A DNA stretch of 64,000 nucleotides from Halobacillus fulvus (lineage in GTDB: Bacteria > Bacillota > Bacilli > Bacillales > Halobacillaceae). The stretch lies in NCBI GenBank assembly GCA_004078665.1, contig SCFO01000001.1:398377-462376 (forward strand). The letters are read 5' to 3'. This document shows positions 1 through 8,825 of the stretch, in pieces (within the stretch, counting starts at the first letter, position 1; each line of letters begins with the position of its first letter). A program made the translations under genes and the position numbers. The notes under the pieces were generated by a model that ran no database searches, was not told the origin of the DNA, and was given only the letters and a program-made list of their open reading frames with translations.

Positions 1-378
1 GCGGTCGGGGATATTAGCGATGAGCTGAAAGAAATTTATGATACGGTTCTCCAAGCCCAATTAAAGGGTATGGAAGGATTAAAAGCAGGAATTACAGGTA
101 AGGAAGCGGATGCTCTAACACGAGACTATATTACAGAAAAAGGATATGGTGAGTATTTTGGCCATTCGACGGGACATGGTATAGGATTGGATGTCCATGA
201 AGGTCCCGGCTTATCGTTCAGAACAGAGCAAGTGCTTGAAGAAGGAATGGTAGTGACGGTGGAACCTGGTATTTATGTTCCTGGCGTTGGCGGCTGCCGA
301 ATTGAAGATGACGCGGTTGTCACGAAAGAAGGGAATCTTTGTCTCAGCCAGTCTCCAAAAGAATTGATTACATTGTAA
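1..378 (+). CDS. yqhT: Xaa-Pro dipeptidase (M24 family), C-terminal part
   Basis: The frame is open from the first base and ends at 378, so this is the last 125 residues of a gene that starts upstream of the window. It carries the C-terminal half of the pita-bread metallopeptidase fold: a [14 protein letters not shown] segment with the metal/substrate histidines, then VTVEPGIY and GCRIEDD, which hold the two glutamate metal ligands. The family cleaves X-Pro dipeptides in the cytosol with two metal ions. It sits 20 nt upstream of efp, as yqhT does in B. subtilis. The exact subfamily (PepQ versus other M24B) cannot be fixed from the fragment. Confidence 0.9.
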   Translation, partial: AVGDISDELKEIYDTVLQAQLKGMEGLKAGITGKEADALTRDYITEKGYGEYFGHSTGHGIGLDVHEGPGLSFRTEQVLEEGMVVTVEPGIYVPGVGGCRIEDDAVVTKEGNLCLSQSPKELITL

Positions 379-398
379 TTTGAGAAGGAGGAACTAAT

Positions 399-956
399 AT
401 GATTTCAGTAAACGATTTTCGTACAGGTTTAACCATCGAGGTAGATGGTAGCATTTGGCAGGTTATGGAATTCCAACACGTGAAGCCTGGTAAAGGAGCA
501 GCTTTTGTCCGCTCTAAATTGCGTAATCTCCGTAATGGGAATATTCAGGAGAAAACGTTCCGCGGCGGAGAAAAAGTAGAGCGTGCGCATATTGAGAACC
601 GTAAGATGCAATACCTTTATGCCAATGGAAATATGCATGCTTTTATGGATATGGAAACTTTTGAACAAGTAGAGATCCCTGGAGATTTGCTTCAGGAGCA
701 GCTCAATTACTTGAAAGAGAACATGGAAGCCCAAATTCAGAGCTATCAAGGGGAAACAATCGGAGTAGAACTTCCGAAGAACGTGGACCTGAAAGTTGTT
801 GAAACTGAACCAGGGATTAAAGGCGACACAGCAAGCGGTGGTACAAAACCTGCGACGCTTGAGACAGGCCTTATCGTACAAGTGCCATTCTTTATCAACG
901 AAGGAGAAGTATTGACCATCAGTACGACGGATGGAAAATATGTTTCCCGTGCTTAA
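399..956 (+). CDS. efp: Translation elongation factor P
   Basis: 185 residues, the normal EF-P length, with three beta-barrel domains. It relieves ribosome stalling at polyproline stretches by binding between the P and E sites. The tip loop KPGKG places the modifiable lysine at residue 32, the position carrying 5-aminopentanol in B. subtilis EF-P. The C-terminal signature region ([14 protein letters not shown]) is intact. The start is set by GAGAAGGAGG just upstream of the ATG. It is followed by an intrinsic terminator before the sporulation operon. Confidence 0.98.
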   Translation: MISVNDFRTGLTIEVDGSIWQVMEFQHVKPGKGAAFVRSKLRNLRNGNIQEKTFRGGEKVERAHIENRKMQYLYANGNMHAFMDMETFEQVEIPGDLLQEQLNYLKENMEAQIQSYQGETIGVELPKNVDLKVVETEPGIKGDTASGGTKPATLETGLIVQVPFFINEGEVLTISTTDGKYVSRA

Positions 957-974
957 ATCATATAAACACCAGTA

Positions 975-1006
975 AAGCTCGTCCCGATAGGGGCGGGCTT
1001 TTTTTC
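975..1006 (+). terminator. Rho-independent terminator after efp
   Basis: A GC-rich stem (AAGCTCGTCCC / GGGGCGGGCTT with a short GATA loop) is followed by a run of T. It separates efp from the spoIIIA operon. Confidence 0.85.
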
Positions 1007-1073
1007 TTGAATCAAACCGTTTCGGCTTGAAATGCTCTTTTACTAGATTACTCTATCAATCTTCTTCCTTGAG

Positions 1074-1102
1074 GTCATAACCTCACATTTCATTCATACA
1101 TA
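1074..1102 (+). promoter_or_regulatory. Sigma-E type promoter of the spoIIIA operon
   Basis: GTCATAAC at 1074-1081 and CATACATA at 1095-1102 are separated by 13 nt. They closely match the mother-cell sigma-E elements (roughly TCATATT and CATACAnT). The spoIIIA operon is known to be a sigma-E target in B. subtilis, so position and sequence agree. Confidence 0.75.
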
Positions 1103-1134
1103 TGAAGTAAATCAAGTAAAAGGAGTCAAAGCGC

Positions 1135-2112
1135 ATGAAGGAGATTTTGGCGTTATTTCCAGAGCCTCTACAACATTTAGTGAATATGCATGTAGAGTGG
1201 AAAGCCCTTCAGGAAATCAGGGTGCGGGTCAACCGGGAACTTGAAGCAATCGAGGCGAATCGAAGTTATTCCATACCGGGGGCCGTGATGACCCCAAAGG
1301 AGCTGAGTTACCTGGTAAATCAGGTCAGTCAGTTTTCCCTTTATCGTTATAATCACGAATTGAGAGAGGGGTTCATTACGATTGAGGGGGGACACCGAAT
1401 TGGACTGGCAGGAAAAGTGAACAAACAGGAAAATCACATCGAGACCCTAAAGCATATTTGTTTTATGAATATAAGGATCGCAAGACAAGCAGAGGGATAC
1501 GTTGAACCGTTTATTCCTCATTTATTTCAAAACGGAAAATGGTTGAGTACGTTAATTATCGGACCGCCACACTCTGGAAAAACAACGCTTCTAAGAAGTC
1601 TTGCCAAGTGGATTGGTTCTGACAGGCGGAACTTTACAGCTGCGAAAGTGGCAATCATTGACGAAAGATCGGAAATCGCCGCCTGCCTCCGTGGAATTCC
1701 TCAGCTCCAAGTAGGAGAGAGAACGGATGTAATGGATGCCTGTCCTAAAGCAGAGGGCATGATGATGATGATCCGTTCGATGTCGCCAGAAGTTCTCATC
1801 GTAGATGAAATTGGAGGACAGAAGGATGCGGAAGCCGTTGAAGAAGCCATTTTTACGGGAGTTGAAGTTATTTGTACTATTCACGGAGAGAATTTAGAAA
1901 CGTTAGAAAAGCGGCCGACAGCTAAGCGACTGTTGCAGGAAGGGGTCTTTTCCCGTTTTTTTGTCCTCGATCGATTAAAGGAAAGCCATGCCCATGATAT
2001 CCAGCTGTTCAATGAAAAAGGAGACCTCATCGAACGGGTAAGAGGAGGGGATAAGAATGGAATGGTTCGGAGCACTCATCGTTTTGACCGTTACAACATG
2101 GGCGGGATTTGA
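1135..2112 (+). CDS. spoIIIAA: Stage III sporulation protein AA, secretion-type ATPase
   Basis: 325 residues, close to the family length. Walker A GPPHSGKT lies at residues 143-150, with a Walker B-like VLIVDEIGG about 75 residues further on. It is related to type II/IV secretion ATPases and is thought to power the mother-cell side of the SpoIIIA-SpoIIQ feeding-tube channel across the forespore membranes. AAGGAG sits about 8 nt before the ATG. The 3' end overlaps spoIIIAB by 56 nt in another frame. It is the first gene of an intact eight-gene operon. Confidence 0.97.
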   Translation: MKEILALFPEPLQHLVNMHVEWKALQEIRVRVNRELEAIEANRSYSIPGAVMTPKELSYLVNQVSQFSLYRYNHELREGFITIEGGHRIGLAGKVNKQENHIETLKHICFMNIRIARQAEGYVEPFIPHLFQNGKWLSTLIIGPPHSGKTTLLRSLAKWIGSDRRNFTAAKVAIIDERSEIAACLRGIPQLQVGERTDVMDACPKAEGMMMMIRSMSPEVLIVDEIGGQKDAEAVEEAIFTGVEVICTIHGENLETLEKRPTAKRLLQEGVFSRFFVLDRLKESHAHDIQLFNEKGDLIERVRGGDKNGMVRSTHRFDRYNMGGI

Positions 2113-2566
2113 TTTGGCTTCAAGGTTTCAAAAAAGACCCGGTCATATTAGACAGTGGAAAAACGCGCTGCAAATGATTGAAGCGGAAATGGTTTATGGC
2201 CAGTCATCATTGTGGGAGGTATGTGCCAATTTATCTCATCATTTACCATCCCCGACAAATCAGTTTTTTAAATCGATTGGTGATGTTGAAGGTCCTTGCC
2301 GAGATTTTGCTGAACTATGGACAAGCTCACTGAAGAAGCATTGGCCATGGAATGCACTCAGCAAAAGTGAATGGGAAATCCTCGTTCAATTCGGGCGTTC
2401 TCTTGGACAGCATGATTTGACTCAACAGCAAAAGCAAATCCAGTTGGCGCTACATCATTTGGATCGCGAATTACATGAAGCGTTAGAGTCTGGTGTCAAA
2501 TATCAGAAGATGGCACGTGGAATGGGTGTGCTAAGTGGAGTGCTGGTGATCATTTTGATTATTTGA
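2057..2566 (+). CDS. spoIIIAB: Stage III sporulation protein AB
   Basis: 169 residues. An N-terminal hydrophobic segment (about 5-20) is followed by a GFDLASRFQKRP region and a helical body. A second hydrophobic helix sits at the extreme C terminus (VLSGVLVIILII). This resembles GspF/TadC-type inner-membrane platform proteins. It belongs to the SpoIIIA channel. A strong AGAGGAGGGG lies just ahead of the ATG, inside spoIIIAA, so translation does not depend on coupling alone. Confidence 0.95.
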   Translation: MEWFGALIVLTVTTWAGFDLASRFQKRPGHIRQWKNALQMIEAEMVYGQSSLWEVCANLSHHLPSPTNQFFKSIGDVEGPCRDFAELWTSSLKKHWPWNALSKSEWEILVQFGRSLGQHDLTQQQKQIQLALHHLDRELHEALESGVKYQKMARGMGVLSGVLVIILII

Positions 2567-2582
2567 AGGAGGAAGAGACATT

Positions 2583-2789
2583 GTGCTGCAGGATGCAACG
2601 ATTTTATTTCAAATCGCGGGTGTAGGGATTATAGTTGCAATGATTCATAGCATTTTAAAACAAATGGGAAAAGAAGAAATCGCACAAGCCGTCACCTTAA
2701 CCGGCTTTATCATTGTTCTTTTCATCGTTCTCCACCGGTTAGCTGATTTGTTTCAGCAAATTAAATCCGTCTTTTTGTATCAGGGGTAA
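2583..2789 (+). CDS. spoIIIAC: Stage III sporulation protein AC
   Basis: 68 residues with a GTG start and GGAGGAAGA upstream. It is almost entirely two transmembrane helices (about 7-24 and 38-60), as expected for SpoIIIAC. It is a small membrane component of the SpoIIIA complex and shares family features with SpoIIIAD, which follows after 3 nt. Confidence 0.95.
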   Translation: MLQDATILFQIAGVGIIVAMIHSILKQMGKEEIAQAVTLTGFIIVLFIVLHRLADLFQQIKSVFLYQG

Positions 2790-2792
2790 ACA

Positions 2793-3191
2793 ATGGATAT
2801 TGTTCAAATCGTATCTCTAGGACTTGTTGCTGCTTTGTTGATTGTTTTATTAAAAGAACAACATTCATCGATCGCTTTTCTTCTGCTCCTTTTAGTCGTG
2901 ATTATCATCTTTCTATCTGTCCTGGATCAAATCCGTCATATTTTTTCCTTACTGTCGTACATGGCAGAACAGGCCCAGGTGGATTCGGTTTATTTTAAGA
3001 CGATTTTAAAGATTATCGGAATCGCCTATATCGCAGAATTAGGGGGCCAATTGATCAGGGATGCCGGGCTGAATGCCCTGGCATCTAAGGTCGAACTGGC
3101 TGGTAAGCTCTTTATTTTAATGTTGGCTATTCCGATCGTTACAGCTGTTATTGAAACCATACTCCATTTTATACCTGGACAATTGGGGTAA
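2793..3191 (+). CDS. spoIIIAD: Stage III sporulation protein AD
   Basis: 132 residues with four predicted hydrophobic helices (about 5-20, 27-50, 67-85 and 105-125). Its C-terminal portion resembles SpoIIIAC, a known relationship in the family. It is a membrane subunit of the SpoIIIA channel in the mother cell, and sits in the tight operon between AC and AE. Confidence 0.95.
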   Translation: MDIVQIVSLGLVAALLIVLLKEQHSSIAFLLLLLVVIIIFLSVLDQIRHIFSLLSYMAEQAQVDSVYFKTILKIIGIAYIAELGGQLIRDAGLNALASKVELAGKLFILMLAIPIVTAVIETILHFIPGQLG

Positions 3192-3207
3192 GATCGCGAG
3201 GTATGAT

Positions 3208-4377
3208 ATGAAACATCTCTTTTTCATAGGCTTTCTATTCGTCTTCTTCCTTAATCACCCGTTCGTATCCAATGCCCAACCATCAACAGATGCTGAGACG
3301 GTGCCGTCTATGGCTGATCATGTTTCTACATTGGAACTTGAAGAAAGCTGGAAGCAGTTGAACCAGGAATATGGAGAATTCATGCCAGCGTTCCATATGA
3401 ACGATTTTAGAGATTTTATTGAAAAAGAAGGACGGATTGATTCATCAGGATGGTTTTCAGGCATTCTGAAGTTTTTCTTTCATGAACTGATGCTGAACGG
3501 AAAGCTCCTTGCTTCACTTTTGTTTTTGACGTTATTCAGTACATTGTTGCAGGCTGTAAAGTCGTCTTTTGAGAATTCCGCAGTCAGTCGCATCGCCTAT
3601 CTCGTCATTTATCTAGTATTAATCACACTTGCTCTCGAAAGCTTCCGTCAGGTGATTGATTACACGATCGGAGCCATTGATCGAATGAGTAGTTTCATGA
3701 TCGGGCTTCTTCCCTTGCTCTTAGGGATTATGGCTTCCTTTAGTCATTTGATGTCAATTTCCTTCTTCCACCCGATTATCGTGGCGCTCGTCCAATCAAG
3801 CGGGCTATTAGTGAAGTACACGTTGATTCCTTTGTTTACAGCGTCAGCTTTATTGATGATCGTCGGTTCATTAAACGAAACGTATAAGGTGGATCAACTG
3901 GCAGAGCTTCTCCGAAATACGGGACTTGCCATCATGGGCGTTTTTCTCACGGTTTTTCTCGGAGTGATTTCCGTTCAGGGGACGGTAACGGCTGTACAGG
4001 ATGGAGTCACAATGAAAACGGCAAGGTTTGTGACCGGGAATTTCGTGCCGGTCGTCGGGCGATTGTTTACAGATGCTACAGATACGATCTTAGGAGCTTC
4101 TCTTGTATTGAAAAACACGCTGGGCATCGCAGGCGTCGTGATTCTCTTAGGAATCGCTGTATTTCCTGCATTAAAAGTTTTCGCTATCGCGGTCATTTAC
4201 AAAATAGCTGCCGCTCTGTTACAACCTCTTGGCGACGGCCCGATTATTCAGGCCATGTCTGTGATCAGCCGCCATATCATGTACGTTTTTGCCTCATTAT
4301 TGATGGTCTCTATGATGTTCTTTTTGGCCATTGTCATCATGGTAGCGGCCAGCAATATTACGATGATGGTGAGGTAG
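3208..4377 (+). CDS. spoIIIAE: Stage III sporulation protein AE, polytopic membrane protein
   Basis: The start is taken at ATG 3208 (MKHLFFIGF), preceded by GCGAGG and just after the spoIIIAD stop. The frame stays open upstream to 3151, but that extension would overlap spoIIIAD and lacks an SD. The product has 389 residues: a clear signal peptide ending near NAQPST, an extracytoplasmic region to about residue 95, then several hydrophobic helices to the end. SpoIIIAE is the largest membrane subunit of the SpoIIIA complex. Confidence 0.95.
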   Translation: MKHLFFIGFLFVFFLNHPFVSNAQPSTDAETVPSMADHVSTLELEESWKQLNQEYGEFMPAFHMNDFRDFIEKEGRIDSSGWFSGILKFFFHELMLNGKLLASLLFLTLFSTLLQAVKSSFENSAVSRIAYLVIYLVLITLALESFRQVIDYTIGAIDRMSSFMIGLLPLLLGIMASFSHLMSISFFHPIIVALVQSSGLLVKYTLIPLFTASALLMIVGSLNETYKVDQLAELLRNTGLAIMGVFLTVFLGVISVQGTVTAVQDGVTMKTARFVTGNFVPVVGRLFTDATDTILGASLVLKNTLGIAGVVILLGIAVFPALKVFAIAVIYKIAAALLQPLGDGPIIQAMSVISRHIMYVFASLLMVSMMFFLAIVIMVAASNITMMVR

Positions 4378-4386
4378 GTGTAAAAC

Positions 4387-4992
4387 GTGGAATTATTCGT
4401 GGAATGGATAACGAAAATTGTGTTGTTTCTCATACTTGCGGTAGTTGCCGATATGGTACTGCCGTCCGGGATGATGCGGAAGTATGCAAAGCTCGTATTG
4501 TCGATCTTGCTTTTACTTGTTTTTCTCGGACCTCTCCTGCAGGTTCTACAGATTAATCCGGAGCAAATTATGAGGGCCGCGAACCGCACGATGGAGAACG
4601 AAGTGCCGGCTCCATTTACAAATGAAGATATTGAAACCAAGAAAAATGAAATACTGCAAGGACAAGATGCATATAAATTAGAACAGGTGACGAAGGCGAT
4701 TGAAGAAAAGCTGAAAGGACCCCTGTTAGAAGAGTTCCAAGTTCTGGTGACCGAGGTTGAACTGCAGTTTTTGAAGGAACCTTATGAACTTGAATCATTG
4801 GACAAGCTTTTTGTCACGATTTCTCCGGAAGAGGATGGGGGAGAAGTCGATGTGGTGGAAGATATCTCGATTATGGAAGAGACAAAGCCTGAAACAAAAC
4901 CGGACGATCACCCCATTCGCCAACTGATCGCGGAGTACCTCGAACTTGAGGAAGAACAAATTGTAATCCGCTGGGAGGAAGAGGATGAATAA
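4387..4992 (+). CDS. spoIIIAF: Stage III sporulation protein AF
   Basis: 201 residues with a GTG start. Two transmembrane helices lie at about 7-25 and 33-54, followed by a long acidic C-terminal domain that in SpoIIIAF adopts a ring-building-motif-like fold. It is a component of the engulfment-stage channel. Its last 8 nt overlap spoIIIAG, indicating translational coupling. The C-terminal tail is very rich in Glu/Asp, in keeping with acidic proteins elsewhere in this window. Confidence 0.94.
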   Translation: MELFVEWITKIVLFLILAVVADMVLPSGMMRKYAKLVLSILLLLVFLGPLLQVLQINPEQIMRAANRTMENEVPAPFTNEDIETKKNEILQGQDAYKLEQVTKAIEEKLKGPLLEEFQVLVTEVELQFLKEPYELESLDKLFVTISPEEDGGEVDVVEDISIMEETKPETKPDDHPIRQLIAEYLELEEEQIVIRWEEEDE

Positions 4993-5605
4993 ATGGTGGA
5001 ATAAGTTACTGCAGCCTTTTGCTTCTAAGGAAGGAAGAAAAGTAAATAAACAAAAGTATTTTATTATTCTCGGTCTTATCGGTGTGCTCATCATTTTGAC
5101 GGGGAGTTTGTTCCAGGGTGATGACGGGTCGATGCCTCCTGTACAGGAGATACAAACCTCTCGGAACTCACCTGATGACGCTCAGGAGTCGGATAAGACA
5201 TCTTCGATTACACAATTGGAAGAGGAGTATGAAAAACAGCTCAAGCCGCTCCTTGAAAATATCGATGGTGTTAGCGGAGTCGAACTTATGATTAATTTGG
5301 CAGCTACACATGAAAAGGTCTATGACAAAAATATTATTATAAGCAAACAAACAACAAAGGAGACCGATAAGAATGGAGGGGAAAGAGAAATTGAGGATTA
5401 TTCCCGTGAACAGCAGTTAGTTCTAGTCCGTCAGGGGGATCGTGAAGTTCCTTTGCTGATCAAAACCTCTAAACCTGAGGTCAGTGGTGTACTGGTAACC
5501 GCTAAAGGGGTGGGACAATTAGAAGTGAAGGGCTGGGTGGTAGAAGCCATCTCTAGAGTGCTCGATGTCCCGAGTCATCGCATATCCGTTTTGCCTAAAC
5601 AATGA
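4985..5605 (+). CDS. spoIIIAG: Stage III sporulation protein AG, channel ring protein
   Basis: 206 residues: a short cytoplasmic N terminus, one transmembrane helix (about 20-38) and an extracellular ring-building-motif domain. SpoIIIAG forms a large homomeric ring in the intermembrane space during engulfment. The start overlaps the end of spoIIIAF, and GGGAGGAAGAGG lies just upstream. The central DKN..TKETD..GGEREIEDYS region corresponds to the family's inserted beta-triangle. Confidence 0.95.
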   Translation: MNKWWNKLLQPFASKEGRKVNKQKYFIILGLIGVLIILTGSLFQGDDGSMPPVQEIQTSRNSPDDAQESDKTSSITQLEEEYEKQLKPLLENIDGVSGVELMINLAATHEKVYDKNIIISKQTTKETDKNGGEREIEDYSREQQLVLVRQGDREVPLLIKTSKPEVSGVLVTAKGVGQLEVKGWVVEAISRVLDVPSHRISVLPKQ

Positions 5606-5617
5606 GGAGGGTTTCCA

Positions 5618-6160
5618 ATGGTGAAAAAACAAACTGTATGGCTGCTTACAATGTTAAGTCTTTTGATTGTATTGAGTGTCTATTATATGACATCACCAGA
5701 TAACGGTGAGATGGCTTTTATCCAGGAAGAGGAATGGGCTGAAATGACGGAAGAAGCGGGAACTATGGAAGCAGCAGAAGACGGGACGGTCATCTCTCAA
5801 CTCTCAACAGATGAACTGTTCGCCGCCATTCGTTTAGAACAACAGAACAAACGCGATCAGCTACAGGAACAGCTTTCAGAAATCGTAGCTTCCAGCAGTT
5901 TTTCGACCGAAGAGAAAAATGAAGCGCTCGAAAAAATGGAAACTTTGAAAGAAACCCAATCGAAGGAAGCGATACTGGAAAATACTATTCAAGCCAGTGT
6001 GCCATATGATGATGTGCTGGTTAGAGCAGAAGAAGATGTCGTCTATGTAACGGTCCAAGCAGAGGAACTTTCTAAAACAGAAACAAATCAAATCATTCAA
6101 ATGGTCTCCGATGAATTTGGCGAACGGACAGTCCAGGTTCAATTTCAGCCGGCCGGCTAA
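5618..6160 (+). CDS. spoIIIAH: Stage III sporulation protein AH, SpoIIQ-binding channel protein
   Basis: 180 residues, somewhat shorter than the 218 of B. subtilis, mainly because the linker after the membrane anchor is short. A transmembrane segment (about 7-23) precedes a helical region (QQNKRDQLQEQLSEI) and a YscJ/FliF-like ring-building domain at the C terminus. In the family this domain binds SpoIIQ across the intermembrane space. It is the last gene of the operon, followed at once by a terminator. Confidence 0.93.
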   Translation: MVKKQTVWLLTMLSLLIVLSVYYMTSPDNGEMAFIQEEEWAEMTEEAGTMEAAEDGTVISQLSTDELFAAIRLEQQNKRDQLQEQLSEIVASSSFSTEEKNEALEKMETLKETQSKEAILENTIQASVPYDDVLVRAEEDVVYVTVQAEELSKTETNQIIQMVSDEFGERTVQVQFQPAG

Positions 6161-6166
6161 TGATCG

Positions 6167-6196
6167 CCCCCTGACAATATGTCAGGGGTTTTTTGT
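6167..6196 (+). terminator. Terminator of the spoIIIA operon
   Basis: A perfect 8-bp stem CCCCTGAC / GTCAGGGG with loop AATAT is followed by TTTTTT. Confidence 0.9.
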
Positions 6197-6281
6197 GTCT
6201 CACTATTTGTTTTTTATAAAGAATTATACATGTAACTGTCCAATTCAAGGAATCCCCATAAAAGCGTTATCATTTACCAAG

Positions 6282-6310
6282 TTGCAGGACTGATTGATCT
6301 ATCGTAAAAT
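6282..6310 (+). promoter_or_regulatory. Sigma-A promoter for accBC
   Basis: TTGCAG (6282-6287) and TAAAAT (6305-6310) are separated by exactly 17 nt, about 60 nt ahead of accB and downstream of the spoIIIA terminator. Confidence 0.65.
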
Positions 6311-6370
6311 ATTGAAAGGAGTTATTAGTACCAGCTAAAAAAAGACAAGTTACATAAAGGAGTGCCATAT

Positions 6371-6874
6371 ATGTTAAAAGTGCAGGAAATTCGTGAAATC
6401 ATTAAACTGATTGATCAATCCAACATTGATGAATTTTGTTATGAGTCCAATGGAACGAAAGTAACCATGAAGAAAAATCAGGAGAAGGTCGCTGCAGAAC
6501 CGGTAACCGTTCAACAGCCGGTACAAGCCCAGCCTCAAGCAGATCAACCAAAAGCACCTGTTACCCAACCGGCGGAGCCAAAAGAGGAGACCGTCCAAGA
6601 AGAAACGGCTCAACCGGCTTCAAGCTCTAATTATGATAAAGAAATCACATCACCTATGGTCGGTACGTTTTATCAATCCCCATCACCTGACCAGGGGGCT
6701 TACGTACAAGTAGGCGATCAGGTGAAGGAAGATAGCGTGGTCTGTATCGTTGAGGCGATGAAATTATTTAATGAAATTGAGGCGGAAGTTTCAGGAGAGA
6801 TCGTTGAGATCCTGGCGAAAGACGGAGAGTTAGTAGAATATGGTCAACCGTTATTCCGCGTGAAAACTAAATAA
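6371..6874 (+). CDS. accB: Biotin carboxyl carrier protein of acetyl-CoA carboxylase
   Basis: The start at ATG 6371 (MLKVQEIREI) follows AAAGGAG by about 9 nt; an ATG 9 nt earlier sits too close to the SD. The product has 167 residues. A short N-terminal domain is joined through a Pro/Gln/Glu-rich linker (about 40-85) to the biotinyl domain. The EAMKLF motif places the biotinylated lysine at residue 131. It carries the carboxyl group between AccC and the carboxyltransferase for malonyl-CoA synthesis. It forms an operon with accC. Confidence 0.97.
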   Translation: MLKVQEIREIIKLIDQSNIDEFCYESNGTKVTMKKNQEKVAAEPVTVQQPVQAQPQADQPKAPVTQPAEPKEETVQEETAQPASSSNYDKEITSPMVGTFYQSPSPDQGAYVQVGDQVKEDSVVCIVEAMKLFNEIEAEVSGEIVEILAKDGELVEYGQPLFRVKTK

Positions 6875-6889
6875 CGGGAGGTGTCCATA

Positions 6890-8248
6890 TTGATTAAAAA
6901 AGTACTGATTGCAAACCGTGGAGAAATTGCTGTACGTGTCATTCGAGCGTGTAAAGAGATGGGCATTGAAACCGTCGCTATATACTCCGAGGCTGATAAA
7001 GAGGCCTTGCATGTTCAAATCGCTGACGAAGCATACTGTGTAGGCCCTAAATTGAGTAAAGACAGTTATTTAAACTATACAAACATTTTAAGTGTCGCCA
7101 CTTTAACAGGAACAGATGCGATTCATCCTGGTTATGGGTTCCTCTCCGAAAACGCGGAGTTTGCAGAGATGTGTGAAGAGTGCAACATTACGTTCATCGG
7201 CCCTTCAGCTTACGCGATTCAAAAGATGGGAACTAAAGATGTCGCCCGCGAAACGATGCGTGAAGCAGGTGTCCCTGTTGTACCAGGCTCAACTGGAATC
7301 ATTCAAGATGAAGCAGAAGGTTTAAAAATTGCGGAAGAAATAGGATATCCTGTCATTATTAAAGCCACTGCAGGCGGCGGGGGAAAAGGGATCCGCGTTG
7401 CTCGCGACGAAGAAGACTTGAAAACAGGCATTCGGATGACACAACAGGAAGCAGAAACGGCTTTCGGAAATCCGGGTGTTTACATTGAAAAGTTCATTGA
7501 GAACTTCCGCCACGTGGAAATCCAAGTGCTAGCGGATAACCACGGAAATGCTGTGCATTTAGGTGAAAGGGACTGTACGATCCAAAGACGTCTTCAAAAG
7601 CTGATTGAAGAGACGCCATCTCCGGCCATCAGTCCTAAAATGCGTGAAACAATGGGGGATGCTGCTGTCAAAGCGGCCCTAGCGGTTAATTATTCAGGAG
7701 CAGGAACCGTTGAATTCATTTTTGACAAAGAAGAAGAGACTTTTTACTTTATGGAAATGAATACACGGATTCAGGTGGAGCATCCTGTAACAGAAATGGT
7801 TACAGGCGTCGATTTGATAAAAGAGATGCTTCTCATTGCGTCTGACGAAAAGTTATCCTTCACACAAGAAGAGATCACGTTTGAAGGATGGGCGATCGAG
7901 TGTCGCATCAATGCTGAAGATCCGTTTAAAAACTTCATGCCTTCAGCAGGGAAAATTGACATGTACTTGCCTCCAGGAGGACTAGGTGTCCGAATCGACT
8001 CTGCCGCTTATCCTGGTTACATGATCCCGCCTTACTACGATTCGATGGTTGCTAAACTGATTACGTACGGACGTGATCGGGATGAGGCGATTCGTCGAAT
8101 GAAGCGTGCGTTAGATGAATTTGTCATTGAAGGTGTCCATACGACAATTCCGTTTCATCAGCGTATGATGGAACATGAAGTTTTTGTTGGAGGAGACTTT
8201 AATACAAAGTTTTTAGAGAAATATACTATAATGAAAGATGAATCTTAG
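6890..8248 (+). CDS. accC: Acetyl-CoA carboxylase biotin carboxylase subunit
   Basis: TTG start at 6890 (MIKKVLIANRGE), which matches the usual N terminus; GTG 6881 lies inside the ribosome binding site. The product has 452 residues with an N-terminal Rossmann-like domain, an ATP-grasp domain with the glycine-rich loop GGGGKGIRV and the EMNTRIQVEHPVTE active-site segment, and a C-terminal domain. It carboxylates biotin on AccB using ATP and bicarbonate. No other biotin carboxylase is present in the window, so it may also serve the downstream propionyl-CoA carboxyltransferase; that is inference. Confidence 0.97.
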   Translation: MIKKVLIANRGEIAVRVIRACKEMGIETVAIYSEADKEALHVQIADEAYCVGPKLSKDSYLNYTNILSVATLTGTDAIHPGYGFLSENAEFAEMCEECNITFIGPSAYAIQKMGTKDVARETMREAGVPVVPGSTGIIQDEAEGLKIAEEIGYPVIIKATAGGGGKGIRVARDEEDLKTGIRMTQQEAETAFGNPGVYIEKFIENFRHVEIQVLADNHGNAVHLGERDCTIQRRLQKLIEETPSPAISPKMRETMGDAAVKAALAVNYSGAGTVEFIFDKEEETFYFMEMNTRIQVEHPVTEMVTGVDLIKEMLLIASDEKLSFTQEEITFEGWAIECRINAEDPFKNFMPSAGKIDMYLPPGGLGVRIDSAAYPGYMIPPYYDSMVAKLITYGRDRDEAIRRMKRALDEFVIEGVHTTIPFHQRMMEHEVFVGGDFNTKFLEKYTIMKDES

Positions 8249-8262
8249 GAGGAGTGGTCAGT

Positions 8263-8664
8263 ATGAGTGAAAAGCAGCTGTTGAATGTAACAGACGGGTC
8301 GACCCTTGGAAATATTGAGATTGCTCCAGAAGTTATTGAAGTGATTGCGGGAATTGCTGTTTCCGAAGTCTCTGGTGTCGCTTCCATGCGTGGGAATTTT
8401 GCCTCGGGTGTTGTCGAGCGGTTAGGGAAGAAAAATCACGGAAAAGGCGTTAAGGTTGAGCTAACGGAGAACGGAATCATCATTGACGCATTCGTTGTCA
8501 TGGATTACGGGATCTCAATCCCTGATACGGCACAAAAAATCCAAGATAATACACGCCAGGCACTGAAGAATATGACGGCTCTCGAGATCAAAGAAATTAA
8601 CGTTCATATTGTCGGGATTCAGATGGATTCCAAAGAAGATGAGCCTGAATTTGAAGAAGCATAA
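8263..8664 (+). CDS. yqhY: Asp23/Gls24 family protein (YqhY-like)
   Basis: The start at ATG 8263 is set by TAGGAGGAG upstream. The product has 133 residues and is a single Asp23 domain with the characteristic IAPEVIEVIAGIAVSEVSGVAS opening (split here by short breaks in other members) and a C-terminal acidic tail. YqhY is encoded next to accBC in many Firmicutes. Genetic work in B. subtilis ties it to acetyl-CoA carboxylase activity, possibly as a modulator. It has no membrane segment. A terminator follows. Confidence 0.92.
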   Translation: MSEKQLLNVTDGSTLGNIEIAPEVIEVIAGIAVSEVSGVASMRGNFASGVVERLGKKNHGKGVKVELTENGIIIDAFVVMDYGISIPDTAQKIQDNTRQALKNMTALEIKEINVHIVGIQMDSKEDEPEFEEA

Positions 8665-8671
8665 TCCGATA

Positions 8672-8711
8672 GAAGCCGGAAAGGGGCCTTCCTTTTTCGG
8701 CTTCTTTTTTG
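8672..8711 (+). terminator. Terminator of accB-accC-yqhY
   Basis: GAAGCCG and CGGCTTC arms enclose a smaller AAAGG/CCTTT-type hairpin and are followed by TTTTTT. Confidence 0.8.
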
Positions 8712-8825
8712 ATCACATCAACAATAGCAGTTTTTTTGAATTATTTTGACATTGCCGTGTTGAATAGCTTTTATTACGCTAAAATGTTATGATTCTATCG
8801 GATATTACCTTAAAGGAGAATGAAC

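Noticed and set aside
429-881. Long antisense frame inside efp
   Set aside because: Shadow of a certain gene on the other strand; no SD and no recognisable protein. The same applies to antisense frames in spoIIIAE, bcd, mutB, dinB and yqjW.
8746-8793. Sigma-A promoter for nusB using TTGACA at 8746
   Set aside because: The -35 is perfect, but no -10 at a normal distance stands out among several weak candidates.
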